Under the pieces are notes generated by a model, which was given only the letters and a program-made list of their open reading frames with translations, made no database searches and was not told where the DNA came from. A stretch of DNA of 64,000 bases from Isosphaeraceae bacterium (GTDB lineage: Bacteria > Planctomycetota > Planctomycetia > Isosphaerales > Isosphaeraceae), in the NCBI GenBank assembly GCA_031291845.1, contig JARLIH010000072.1, positions 1 through 64,000 on the forward strand, in the 5' to 3' direction. Of the stretch, positions 51,362 to 59,546 are shown piece by piece; the first letter of the stretch is position 1, and every line of letters starts with the position of its first letter. A program made the translations under genes and the position numbers.

Positions 51362-54300
51362 ATGGCACCGCGATCAGCGTCAGCCAGCTCACACTCTACA
51401 ATCCCGCCAGGCTCAAGGACGCGGAGGTGATCGCCGCGTTCGTCGCGCGGTTGGCGCTCTATGAACGTATCCTGGCCGATGTCGCCGCCGAGAAACCGAA
51501 CAAGCGGCCGCAGCACCATCTGATCGTCGGCCAACGCGGCATGGGCAAGAGCCTGTTGCTGGCACGCCTGGCGGCCGAACTCAGGACGAGCGCGAAATTT
51601 TCCCAGGGCTTCGTGCCTTTGGTTTTCGCCGAGGAGCAGTATGCCGTCGATCGGTTGTCGAAGTTCTGGCTGAACTGCCTCGATTCGCTCGCCGACGCAG
51701 CGGAACGTGGGGGAGACACGGCCGCCAGCGACCACATCGACGTCGTTGTCCGCGGATTGAAGCCTCGATCCCTCGGCACGGGGGAAAAAGACGAACTCGC
51801 GGCCCGCGCTGCGCTCGACGCCTTCCTGAACGCGGCGACGACAGGTGGTAGACGGCCCGTTTTACTGGTCGACAATCTCCAGTTGGTGTTCGAACGCATC
51901 ACCAAGGTCGAGCAGCACGCCCTACGCGAGTTGCTGATGCGTCCCGGCAGCCCGATCCTGGTCGGTGCCACTCCGAGCCCGCCGCCCGAGAGTCGGGAAT
52001 ATGATGCTGCCTTCTACGACCATTTCAAGGTCCACTACTTGCGACCCCTATCCTCCGTAGAGATGCGCGAGCTGATCCTGAAGCTCGCGGACATCACTCG
52101 CAGGCCGGACGTGCGCGACAAAGTGCTAGCCCACCCGGAACGTTTGAAAGCCCTCCGCGACCTGACCGGCGGCAACCCACGGACCGTGGTCACACTCTTT
52201 TTCCTCTACGCCGAAGACTTTTCCCCAAGCGTCTTCGCCGACCTGGAAAACCTCCTTGACCGCGTGACCCCCCTCTACAAAGCGCGCATTGAGGAACTGG
52301 CCGAGCAGCAGCAAGTGGTCGTCAGCGCCGTTGCCGATGCCTGGAGGCCGATCACCGCCCGCGGCCTCTCCGAAGCAACTGGCCTGCCGATGGCGAACAT
52401 CTCCGGTCAGCTCGACCGGCTGGAAAAGACGGGCTTCGTGGAGAAGGTCGAAATCTTCGGTGACACCGCGACCGGCTACCAGATCGCGGAACGCTTCTTC
52501 AACGTCTGGTTCCTGATGCGCAGCGCCTCCCGTCGCCAGCGGCGCGAGGTCGAGTTCCTCGTCCGCTTCCTCGAAGGTTTCTACGAAGTCGCGGATCGTC
52601 GTCGTCTGGCCGCGCACTTGATGAAAGAACGTCGCTTCAGCGCGGACCGCTACCAGTTCGCCAGGGCCCTGTCGTACACCCTGGACCGCGAGGACGGCGA
52701 GGAGCTGACCCGCCATGCCGAGCTCGCCGCTCTGCGCGAGAAGGCGCTCGAAGCCAGGCGCGAGCTCGAGGAGGTCATCGACTTCTCGAGTCTACCACCG
52801 GCGACCTTGGCCTTTCACGAACTGCGCGAAAAGCTCGCGGCTCTTGTGCCCGACGGCCTTGGTGTGACACCGGAGCGATTCACGGAAGAGGTGCTCGGCA
52901 GCCGGGAGATGTTCATCCGCGGCGAACGGGAGCGGCTAGCGGCTACCCGTCGAAAACTGAACCGAAAGACAATCCGCGCGGTCCTCGAGTCGATCGACAC
53001 TGCGAGAAAACAAGACGAGTCGAGGTACGGAAAAAACTCGGTCGCATGGTTCGATCAGCAGCTTGCCACCGGACAGTTGCGAGCCATGGGAGACCTGGAC
53101 GATTGGAATCGCCTCTTCGTGAAGGCGTCCGGGAGGGATTCGGTGCAATTGATGGTCGATACGATCGATCGTGTGATCGCTTCGACCCTGAGGGACGACG
53201 TTCGTTTGCAGATTCTGAATTGGCTAGCCCCTCCGTCCGGTTCCACGCCTCGAAAGTGGTGTCAGTGGGGTTTCGAATTAGCTTCCAAACTCGGTTGGCA
53301 CGCCGAGGCTGAGCGGGCCTTCCGTAAGGCGATCGAGATCGATTCGTCCGACGCGGCTGGATGGGACAACCTTGGCAACCTGCTTCGGATTTATCTTGGT
53401 CGCTACGAGGAAGCGGAGGCCGCCTACCGCAAAGCCATCGAGATCGATCCAGATAACGCCTGGCCTTGGGGCAACCTTGGTGACCTGCTTCGGATTCATC
53501 TCGGTCGCTACGAGGAGGCGGAGGCCGCTTACCGCAAAGCCATCGAGATCGATCCAGATGACGCCTGGCCCTGGAATGGTCTTGGCGATCTGCTTCGGAG
53601 ACATCTCGGTCGCTACGAGGAAGCGGAGGCCGCCTACCGCAGGGCCATCGAGCTCGACCCAGAAGAGGCCTCGCATTGGAACGACCTTGGCAACCTGCTT
53701 CGGGACCATCTCGGTCGCTACGAGGAATCGGAGGTCGCCTACCGCAAGGCCATCGAGCTTGATCCAAGAAACGCCTGGCCTTGGAACGGCCTTGGCGGCC
53801 TGCTTCGGCGTCATCTCGGTCGCTACGAGGAATCGGAGGCCGCCTACCGCAAGGCCATCGAGCTTGATCCAAGAAACGCCTGGCCTTGGAACAACCTTGG
53901 GGACCTGCTTCGGGATGATCTCGGTCGTTATGAAGAATCGGAGGCCGCCTACCGCAAGGCCATCGAGATCGATCCACGAACTGCCACTTACTGGAACGGT
54001 CTCGGCGATCTCTATTGCGGCCCTTATCGAAGATATTCGGATGCGGCTTCGGCCTACGAGAGCGCACTTGCCATCGACGACTCAAATTTGCGGGCTCGGA
54101 ACAACCTTGTTTTCCTGCATCGGGACCTGCTGGGAGATCAGCAGTCGGCGAACCGTATCTTTAGTTCCGAACCGCCAGCATCTTTTTTTGCGGAGGATAC
54201 GTTCTATCTCCACGAAGCCCTTTTCGCCGCCTACGATGCGAATTGGGGTACTTGCAAGCAAGCCTTGGCCAAGGCGATCGATGTGATCGATCACGGTTTT

Positions 54301-54600
54301 CCTGCCAACTCGATCGACGACTGGTTCCGCGCCAGCGCCGTGCTGCTGCACCTGAACTACGGAGAGGAGCTGATAGCCTTCCTGCGCGAGCGTGGCGACG
54401 ACGTTCGGTTACGTCCCTGGTTCGAGGCGCTTTCCGCGCTGCACCAGGGAGACCGCCGGTACCTCGAGAACATCCCCGTCGAGGTACGGGCGACGGCGGA
54501 GCACTACTTCGACCATATCGATAAGCGGCTGAGTGCTTTGCCGGAGAAGACCCGCAGGCGTCCAATGCGGAAACTGGCCAAAAAGCGTCGGAAACCGTGA
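51358..54600 (+). CDS. AAA/STAND-like ATPase with TPR repeats
   Basis: 1080 residues. The P-loop GQRGMGKS is at 58-65 and Walker B VLLVDN near 168-173, followed by helical and winged-helix regions (PITARGLSEATGLPMANIS, then GYQIAERFFNVWFLMRS) to about 450. From about 645 to 925 there are eight TPR-like units with an unusual 35-residue period (LGRYEEAEAAYRKAIEIDPD.A core). A helical tail of 150 residues ends it. The layout, ATPase plus TPR sensor, resembles STAND-type signalling and anti-phage proteins. The start overlaps the stop of the upstream ATPase gene, so the two are translated together. Confidence 0.88.
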   Translation: MNGTAISVSQLTLYNPARLKDAEVIAAFVARLALYERILADVAAEKPNKRPQHHLIVGQRGMGKSLLLARLAAELRTSAKFSQGFVPLVFAEEQYAVDRLSKFWLNCLDSLADAAERGGDTAASDHIDVVVRGLKPRSLGTGEKDELAARAALDAFLNAATTGGRRPVLLVDNLQLVFERITKVEQHALRELLMRPGSPILVGATPSPPPESREYDAAFYDHFKVHYLRPLSSVEMRELILKLADITRRPDVRDKVLAHPERLKALRDLTGGNPRTVVTLFFLYAEDFSPSVFADLENLLDRVTPLYKARIEELAEQQQVVVSAVADAWRPITARGLSEATGLPMANISGQLDRLEKTGFVEKVEIFGDTATGYQIAERFFNVWFLMRSASRRQRREVEFLVRFLEGFYEVADRRRLAAHLMKERRFSADRYQFARALSYTLDREDGEELTRHAELAALREKALEARRELEEVIDFSSLPPATLAFHELREKLAALVPDGLGVTPERFTEEVLGSREMFIRGERERLAATRRKLNRKTIRAVLESIDTARKQDESRYGKNSVAWFDQQLATGQLRAMGDLDDWNRLFVKASGRDSVQLMVDTIDRVIASTLRDDVRLQILNWLAPPSGSTPRKWCQWGFELASKLGWHAEAERAFRKAIEIDSSDAAGWDNLGNLLRIYLGRYEEAEAAYRKAIEIDPDNAWPWGNLGDLLRIHLGRYEEAEAAYRKAIEIDPDDAWPWNGLGDLLRRHLGRYEEAEAAYRRAIELDPEEASHWNDLGNLLRDHLGRYEESEVAYRKAIELDPRNAWPWNGLGGLLRRHLGRYEESEAAYRKAIELDPRNAWPWNNLGDLLRDDLGRYEESEAAYRKAIEIDPRTATYWNGLGDLYCGPYRRYSDAASAYESALAIDDSNLRARNNLVFLHRDLLGDQQSANRIFSSEPPASFFAEDTFYLHEALFAAYDANWGTCKQALAKAIDVIDHGFPANSIDDWFRASAVLLHLNYGEELIAFLRERGDDVRLRPWFEALSALHQGDRRYLENIPVEVRATAEHYFDHIDKRLSALPEKTRRRPMRKLAKKRRKP
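53290..54010 (+). repeat. 105-bp tandem repeats encoding TPR units
   Basis: Units begin with CTTGGTCGCTACGAGGA-like bases about every 105 bases (53395, 53500, 53605, and so on to 53920). They are nearly identical in DNA, including silent positions, over the six central units. The flanking units (near 53290 and 54030) are more diverged. Confidence 0.85.
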
Positions 54601-54630
54601 ATTCGCAGTGCCTTCGTTGAGGCACGAAAA

Positions 54631-54704
54631 TGCGGAAAAGGTGCCAAATGCGGAAAAGGTGCCAGGAACCGTTGATCAACGGTTCCTGGCACCTTTTCTG
54701 CTCC
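54631..54704. repeat. 46-bp perfect palindrome, best copy
   Basis: From 54653 to 54698 the sequence is a perfect 46-bp palindrome. One half is GAAAAGGTGCCAGGAACCG followed by TTGA, and the other is its exact complement. It is preceded by an extra ATGCGGAAAAGGTGCCAA and followed by TGCTCC. Related copies are at 60518-60572, 58152-58233, 49711-49785 and 48373-48412. Confidence 0.85.
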
Positions 54705-54815
54705 GAGGCGGGCAGGATCATGTGAGGTCATCATCTCATGGAGGACCGACCTCGGCTTACTGACGATCCTGTGTGGGGTAAAGACCCCGCGGGGAGTTCC
54801 CGTGGGTGAAGCTGT
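54703..54815. repeat. 113-bp dispersed element, copy 2
   Basis: Second copy of the element at 48249-48362, same orientation, from CCGAGGCGGGCAGGATCATG to GGGTGAAGCTGT. Starts immediately after the 46-bp palindrome. Confidence 0.75.
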
Positions 54816-55277
54816 CAACTCGTAGGCCGCTAGCTGATGAAAGAGAACCGGGGACGGACGCGGGGCTTTATTGTCGAAAGGCGATCGTGGGGAATTGGCG
54901 TCGGTTCGATTCACCAGCGGTAAACTGAAATGAGACGAATTCTGCGTAGAATGGTGCTACATAGGGCCGCCCTCCGTTCGATATCACTCGGTTGACGTCG
55001 CGCGTCTCCCGGCCGCACATTTGATCAGTCACAGGTCGGTCGGGGGCGACTGCGCCGGGCCGACCGTTTTCGTTTTGGAGCCGATGCGACCGGTCTCAAG
55101 GTCCAAGTTCGACACGAGTAGCCGGCCGGGCGCTCACCGCCGTATCCCATGGTGGCCGGGGTGGAAGGTCCAGGGTACGAGAGCGGTCGCGCGGAGGCCA
55201 GAGCGTGGACCGGTGGGGTGGGGCCGGGTAGAGTCGAGGAACGGTCCTGACAGACGTGCGAAGCAGAGGGGTTGCAC
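54816..55277. other. intergenic region with a gene-tail remnant
   Basis: Around 54866-54933 one frame reads ALLSKGDRGELASVRF then TSGKLK and stop, matching the end of the short ORF at 56145. The rest holds no gene that I recognise. Confidence 0.45.
54866..54933 (+). pseudogene. C-terminal remnant related to the 56145 ORF
   Basis: The frame ending at the TGA near 54931 reads SVRFTSGKLK, compared with SVQFASGKLN at the end of the 56145 ORF. The bases after both stops are also partly alike (GAATTCT, GCTACAT). Only the tail is left here. Confidence 0.4.
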
Positions 55278-55613
55278 TTGGACCATTCGCTGTTTGATCA
55301 ACGGCTCGATGAGCGGCCAGTTGGGAAACTCAGTTTCTCGCGAGCCGCACTCTGCATGTGGGTTGCGTTCGCCATCATTTTGGTAGGTAATGCGATTGAG
55401 CTATTCGACCCGCGACAACGGACCGATCCATCACCTTGGATGATCGCGTTCCAGGTCGCCAAGTTACTCCTGATGTTTGTTGGCGTAGTCGGCGCCTGGG
55501 TTGGCCTCTGGAATCATCTGAAAGCGCTCGAAGCGCAGACCAACGCGAGATTCCGAGGGTGGAGTAAGCGGTCGCACGTCCCTTGTCCGCCGGACTCGCG
55601 AGCGACGGAGTAA
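55278..55613 (+). CDS. small membrane protein
   Basis: 111 residues if started at TTG 55278, six bases after AGAGGGG; TTG 55272 is too close to that site. Two membrane helices are visible, about 25-43 (ALCMWVAFAIILVGNAIEL) and 55-76 (IAFQVAKLLLMFVGVVGAWVGL). The C-terminus is basic and cytoplasmic by the positive-inside rule or extends after the second helix. No family recognised. It is followed six bases later by the next small gene, suggesting a joint transcript. Confidence 0.6.
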   Translation: MDHSLFDQRLDERPVGKLSFSRAALCMWVAFAIILVGNAIELFDPRQRTDPSPWMIAFQVAKLLLMFVGVVGAWVGLWNHLKALEAQTNARFRGWSKRSHVPCPPDSRATE

Positions 55614-55619
55614 GTCCTC

Positions 55620-56090
55620 ATGTCCCTTCCCCGCTTTCGCATCCGGACACTGATGATCGCCGTGGCGGTGACGGGCGTTTCGGCCCGATGCTTTCAAGTC
55701 GTTACTCGTCCGAGACTTCCAATAGCAACGGTCGATGGTTCAATGTTTCACGATTTTGGACCCATCCGCCCGTCGCAGGGGAAGTGGTTCGAATGGGTCA
55801 TCACGAACGAAGGGGAGGCCCCGCTCCGTCTCGGGTTGGGCCATTGGCCGGTCTGCCTTCCTGGATTCTCTGTCAACCTTGACCATTGTGATTCACTCGT
55901 TCATGACGATCCGATATCGCCCGGGGCACATGCAAAACTCCGCGTTGCTTGGAGTCCGCATCGGCATCTGAGTTTGCCTCCCCGTCAAACAATCGAGGTT
56001 CTGACGAACGACCCTCAAAGGCCGGTAATCAAAATCACTGTCACTTGCACGCCGGTTCCGCCTGAAGCAACATCAACTTCCGAAGAGTAA
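55620..56090 (+). CDS. membrane-anchored DUF1573-like protein
   Basis: 156 residues behind GGAGTAAGTCCTC. The N-terminus RFRIRTLMIAVAVTGVSAR is the basic-plus-hydrophobic anchor common in small planctomycete proteins. The body resembles a DUF1573/immunoglobulin-like beta domain (FEWVITNEGEAPLRL, ISPGAHAKLRVAW, IEVLTNDPQRPVIKITV). Such domains lie outside the cytoplasm, and their function is unknown. Likely co-transcribed with the preceding small membrane protein. Confidence 0.75.
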   Translation: MSLPRFRIRTLMIAVAVTGVSARCFQVVTRPRLPIATVDGSMFHDFGPIRPSQGKWFEWVITNEGEAPLRLGLGHWPVCLPGFSVNLDHCDSLVHDDPISPGAHAKLRVAWSPHRHLSLPPRQTIEVLTNDPQRPVIKITVTCTPVPPEATSTSEE

Positions 56091-56144
56091 ACGCGTGCCA
56101 AACCTAACTGGTGACGACTAGCAGCCACATCCGGATGAGTTCGC

Positions 56145-56297
56145 ATGCCCCTCCCTCGGATGACGACGCGGCGCTGGATAATCGCGGTGGCGGGGGCACT
56201 ACTGGCACTCGGGGTCGACGGGTACCTTGCCGCCTTGGCTCTTGGGGACGAACGGAAATTGGTATCAGTTCAATTTGCCAGCGGTAAGTTGAACTGA
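56145..56297 (+). CDS. 50-residue membrane peptide, possibly truncated
   Basis: The ORF starts MPLPRMTTRRWIIAVAGALL, the same basic-hydrophobic leader style as the gene before it, then runs to SVQFASGKLN and stop. It has one membrane helix and a very short outer part. A remnant of a related tail lies at 54866-54933. It may be a decayed or miniature member of the anchored-protein family; whether it is expressed is unclear. Confidence 0.45.
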   Translation: MPLPRMTTRRWIIAVAGALLALGVDGYLAALALGDERKLVSVQFASGKLN

Positions 56298-56318
56298 CCA
56301 ATTCTTCCCGCAACAACG

Positions 56319-57626
56319 CTACATTCGAATGACCACCGTGAAGACGGGGCTGGTGAAACCGCCGTCCCAAACGTCTTCCGCCCCGTCGGGGTGTCCGCCC
56401 GAGTCGTACACGATCTGAACGCGGTATTCGCCCGGCTTCGAGAATGCAAAGAAACGGCTCAGCTCGACCTCCCGCGCGTAGGGTGAAGAGGGGCTCAGGT
56501 TGGCGACTTCGTACTTCACGGCCGCCGGCTGACTCCGCGTCGAGACGGTCTTGCCGTCGGGCGTCGTGGTCACGCTGATGGTAATCGTCCGGCGCCCTGA
56601 GGGAGACTTCTCGACCTGCTCATCATCGGATGACTCGACCCGGAGGCCCCAGAAGTCGGTCCCGCCGGGCTGGTCGGCAAACTTGATGGTGGGAGGGTCC
56701 GGCTTCGGGTTGGGTCGCCCTTTCTCGTCCCGCTCGCGCCAGAAGGGGAGTTCGGCATTGGGATCGTAGTGAAGGACGACCCGGACCGGAACCACGATCC
56801 GATCGCCGGGCGCGAACTCGAAACGCGTCTTGAGAGGAACGATCTCAAGCGCTTGTACGCTCGTTTGGTTCGCGAAGTCATACTGGAAGTAGTTTGAAAG
56901 GGTCGCACGGTACTCGTAGAAATTGTTGGTGGTGAACGAGTCGCGCGAGAAGAACTTGTGACTGGGCCGTCGGCCGTCGGCGGGGCGAGGTCCGTGCACG
57001 ACTCTCCACTGATAGTTCTCGTCGTCGGCGACGAGCAGGTAGCTGCGGAGCGCCCACGCCTGGATACGTACGAGGCCGGGATGGTCGGGATCGGGTTCGA
57101 GGCCCATGAATTGCCCGCTCGCCTTGCCGGTGATGTCGCGCCAGGTCTTACCCAGGTCGGGGGAACGGAGGAGATGCTCGCCGTGGTTGACTTCGTCGTC
57201 GCCCGTCACGGCGAAGAGTGTCCCTGTGGGGTGGAGCAGCGTCGCGCCGAAATCGTTGCGCGCGGCGACAAGCTCCCACGTCGCGCCGTCGTCGCGCGAG
57301 AGGTACAGCCCGTGGTGAGTGCCGGCGCGCGGCGGCTTGTCGCGCTGCGACCGCAGGGCGACGTAGAGGACCAGCCGCGACGACTCCGGCTCCGCGGCGA
57401 ACGTCCCGTTCAGGGGCATCTCCGGCGGCGTTTTCAACCGCTCCCAGAGCTTCGTTTCGAGCGACGCCCGAAAGAGGCCGTCGGGTGTCGACGCGAAGAC
57501 GTACGATGGTCGCTTGGAAACCGCCGTCAACAGCCGATTGGACTCCTCCCGCGTCGGCGCCGAGGCGCCCGACAGGCCCAATACCACAGTCAGGGCGATC
57601 ATCAAGGCGCGCGGGGTTCGTCTCAT
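56319..57626 (-). CDS. exported beta-propeller (BNR-like) protein
   Basis: 435 residues from an ATG 57626. Signal peptide ALMIALTVVLGLSGASA. The N-terminal half has propeller motifs (STPDGLFRASLETKLWERL, LYLSRDDGATWELVAARND, LLRSPDLGKTWRDITG), as in sialidase/sortilin-type folds. The second half is a beta-sandwich region with RFEFAPGDRIVVPVRVVLH and a final FSKPGEYRVQIVYDSGG. No catalytic residues are recognised. Secreted; likely a binding protein. It is convergent with the small-gene group. Confidence 0.8.
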   Translation of the reverse strand: MRRTPRALMIALTVVLGLSGASAPTREESNRLLTAVSKRPSYVFASTPDGLFRASLETKLWERLKTPPEMPLNGTFAAEPESSRLVLYVALRSQRDKPPRAGTHHGLYLSRDDGATWELVAARNDFGATLLHPTGTLFAVTGDDEVNHGEHLLRSPDLGKTWRDITGKASGQFMGLEPDPDHPGLVRIQAWALRSYLLVADDENYQWRVVHGPRPADGRRPSHKFFSRDSFTTNNFYEYRATLSNYFQYDFANQTSVQALEIVPLKTRFEFAPGDRIVVPVRVVLHYDPNAELPFWRERDEKGRPNPKPDPPTIKFADQPGGTDFWGLRVESSDDEQVEKSPSGRRTITISVTTTPDGKTVSTRSQPAAVKYEVANLSPSSPYAREVELSRFFAFSKPGEYRVQIVYDSGGHPDGAEDVWDGGFTSPVFTVVIRM

Positions 57627-58371
57627 GAGGGCGATCCTCTCTGGGGGCGGAACGGAGCGGCGTCTATGGGACCCATGCGTACGTCAAAACGTACCCAGGA
57701 CGGGCGCCAAAGACAATCCAGCTCACTCCGACCACCCGTGCGAGCCGGTCGATCCAGTCCGCCTCGGAGCGCAATCAGCCGCACCCCCACGCTGCCAGCC
57801 AGGCGACTGCCCCGCTGAAGGACATCACGAAGGGCCCAGCGTCAGACCTAGTTTGCCGAATTGGTGTACATGGGCTTGGCCACCCTGACCCAGACTCGGC
57901 CCGACCTTGTAACCAAGCTTTTCGATGGGGGCCGTGCTCTTGGCCATCGTTTCAAAGCCTTGCGGAATAAGGGAACAAAGCTACAGTCCAATAGACGCAT
58001 CGGCGCCCGCGCAGGTTCGGCTTCAGCAAAAACCGAACCACCAAATCTGGTGAGCTACATGGGTCGTGACCAGCACAGTCGGTCGCGGCCGGCCGGCGAC
58101 TCCGAGCCGACCGTAGTAGAGGAATCCCAGCCCGACGACTCCGAGGAACAGGATGCGGAAAAGGTGCCAGGATGCGGAAAAGGTGCCAGGAACCGTTTGG
58201 TACCTTTTCTGCTCCTGATACCTTTTCTGCTCAGGGCGACTCGACCCGATTTCATTTCTCTGAACCGCATGGCGGTAGAGAGCGGTGCAATAGCGGCCGC
58301 CTCCTGACATCAACAATACAGATCCGGCTTCGGGCTGGACAAGCATGGACTGCGATCGATGCGGGGCAGCG
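57627..58371. other. intergenic region with palindromic repeats
   Basis: No intact gene. On the minus strand 58018-58150 reads as a hydrophobic stretch (FLGVVGLGFLYYGRLGV), perhaps a chance frame or a membrane-gene remnant. A GGTGCC-type repeat lies at 58152-58233. Confidence 0.45.
58152..58233. repeat. GGTGCC-type palindrome, copy with tandem arm
   Basis: ATGCGGAAAAGGTGCCAGG occurs twice in a row, then AACCGTTTGGTACCTTTTCTG and a further ACCTTTTCTGCTC close the hairpin. Same family as 54653-54698. Confidence 0.75.
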
Positions 58372-58989
58372 TTACGGCGCGGTCGCACCGTAGCGTAGCC
58401 CATCAATGAGCAGGTCGACCATGCGCCGGGCATGATCCGGCCCTGCGTCGCAGGCGTGCGTGCAGAGGCAGGCGACCGCTCGCAACAGCTCAATCGGCTC
58501 GACGCCGCCCCGCACCTTGCCCGCTGCGGCCGCCGCTTCGAGCAAGCCCTGGAACGCGGGGAGGAGTCGCTCCTGAAAGTAGGCCGGCAAGGCGTTATAT
58601 GCGGGGTCGCCCGAGTGTAGGGCTGCCGCAAGTCCACGTTTGGTCGCAATAAAATCGACGTATTTGTGCATCCAGCGCGTCAACGCCTCACCGGGCTCAT
58701 ACCTGCTCGCGAGGACGGAGGCTGCATTGGCGCAGGTATCCACCCCGTTCTGAAAAACGGCCACGATGAGATCCGAGCGCTGCGGGAAATGGCGGTAAAC
58801 CGTGCCAAGGCCGACGCCCGCTTTATCCGCAATCTCACGCACGGGGGCGTCTACGCCTGAGGCGACGAACACCGCGTTGGCCGCTTCCAGCAACGCATCA
58901 ATGTTGCGTTGGGCGTCGGCGCGCACCCGGCGGGGCTTACCGTCTTCGGGTTCCTGGTCATCCGTTCTTGTGGAAGCTCTTTTTTTCAT
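58372..58989 (-). CDS. TetR-family transcriptional repressor
   Basis: 205 residues. Residues about 25-75 form the DNA-binding domain: NIDALLEAANAVFVASGVDA, VREIADKAGVGLGTVYRHF, then PQRSDLIVAVFQNG. The C-terminal ligand-binding part has ALTRWMHKYVDFIATKRGLA and the common tail LLRAVACLCTHACDAGPD. Four copies of a palindrome with GGAAC...GTTCC lie in front of this gene and in front of the divergent SDR, so it probably represses both until a small molecule binds. The SDR is probably the response enzyme. Confidence 0.93.
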   Translation of the reverse strand: MKKRASTRTDDQEPEDGKPRRVRADAQRNIDALLEAANAVFVASGVDAPVREIADKAGVGLGTVYRHFPQRSDLIVAVFQNGVDTCANAASVLASRYEPGEALTRWMHKYVDFIATKRGLAAALHSGDPAYNALPAYFQERLLPAFQGLLEAAAAAGKVRGGVEPIELLRAVACLCTHACDAGPDHARRMVDLLIDGLRYGATAP

Positions 58990-59014
58990 ATTTCAAGCGA
59001 AAGGTGCGTGTAAG

Positions 59015-59053
59015 CGGAACGCAATTCCGTCAATTATCTGGAACATGGTTCCG
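59015..59053. promoter_or_regulatory. two operator-like palindromes at the tetR start
   Basis: CGGAACGCAATTCCG (59015-59029) and TGGAACATGGTTCCG (59039-59053), centres 24 bases apart, 26-64 bases before the tetR start codon. A minus-strand TTGACG -35 (59028-59033) overlaps the first site. They share the GGAA...TTCC arms with the pair in front of the SDR gene. Confidence 0.75.
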
Positions 59054-59199
59054 AATGCCTCTCGAAGCATAGAGCTTATCAGGACGGCGTACGGACCGTG
59101 AAGAGATTCGGCAAAACCCCCGGAATTCCGAGGGAAGCGCCCTCCGCATAGGGTCTTCTTCCGACCCTCTCAGGTCGCGTTTCAACAGGTTATGAGATA

Positions 59200-59510
59200 T
59201 TGGTATACTATTGTGTTGTGGGCATCACCGGTAAGGTAGGCGGCGCGACGGCTCGGCATCTGCCGGCGCAGGGCGGACGGATGCCAGCGCTGGTCCCCAA
59301 TTGCGAGAAGGTGGCGAAGTGGGCGGACCAGGCTGTGGAACTGGTCGACGGCGACTGAAGTGATGCGGCGGCCATCGCGCATGCGCTTTGAGGGCGTTGA
59401 AGGCGCGTACGTCTCATACTGCCGTCCGCCTGGACGCCGTCGCGTGATTTCAGCCCCGATGCCGGGGCACGCACGCGTCGATCGGTGCGGCCGCGAGAGG
59501 CCAAATCATC
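59200..59510 (+). pseudogene. decayed NmrA-like NAD(P)-binding gene
   Basis: Between tetR and the SDR the frame VVGITGKVGGATARHLPAQG, then EKVAKWADQAVELVDGD, reads like the start of an NmrA/NAD(P)H-azoreductase-type protein. TGA stands where W is expected, then SDAAAIAHAL follows. After one extra base comes EGVEGAYV, and after a further shift LPSAWTPSRDF. At least one stop and two frameshifts make it a pseudogene. It lies between the operator pairs. Confidence 0.8.
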
Positions 59511-59546
59511 GCCTTGGCCTTCTCTCTTGCCGCTCCCCACGGCCTC

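Noticed and set aside
52943-54085. Minus-strand repetitive frame opposite the TPR repeats
   Set aside because: Its repeats only mirror the TPR coding repeats and give an Arg/Pro-rich product without a start context.
58023-58150. Hydrophobic minus-strand stretch FLGVVGLGFLYYGRLGV as a membrane gene
   Set aside because: Too short, no start or homologous context that I can recognise; kept only as a note in the intergenic entry.
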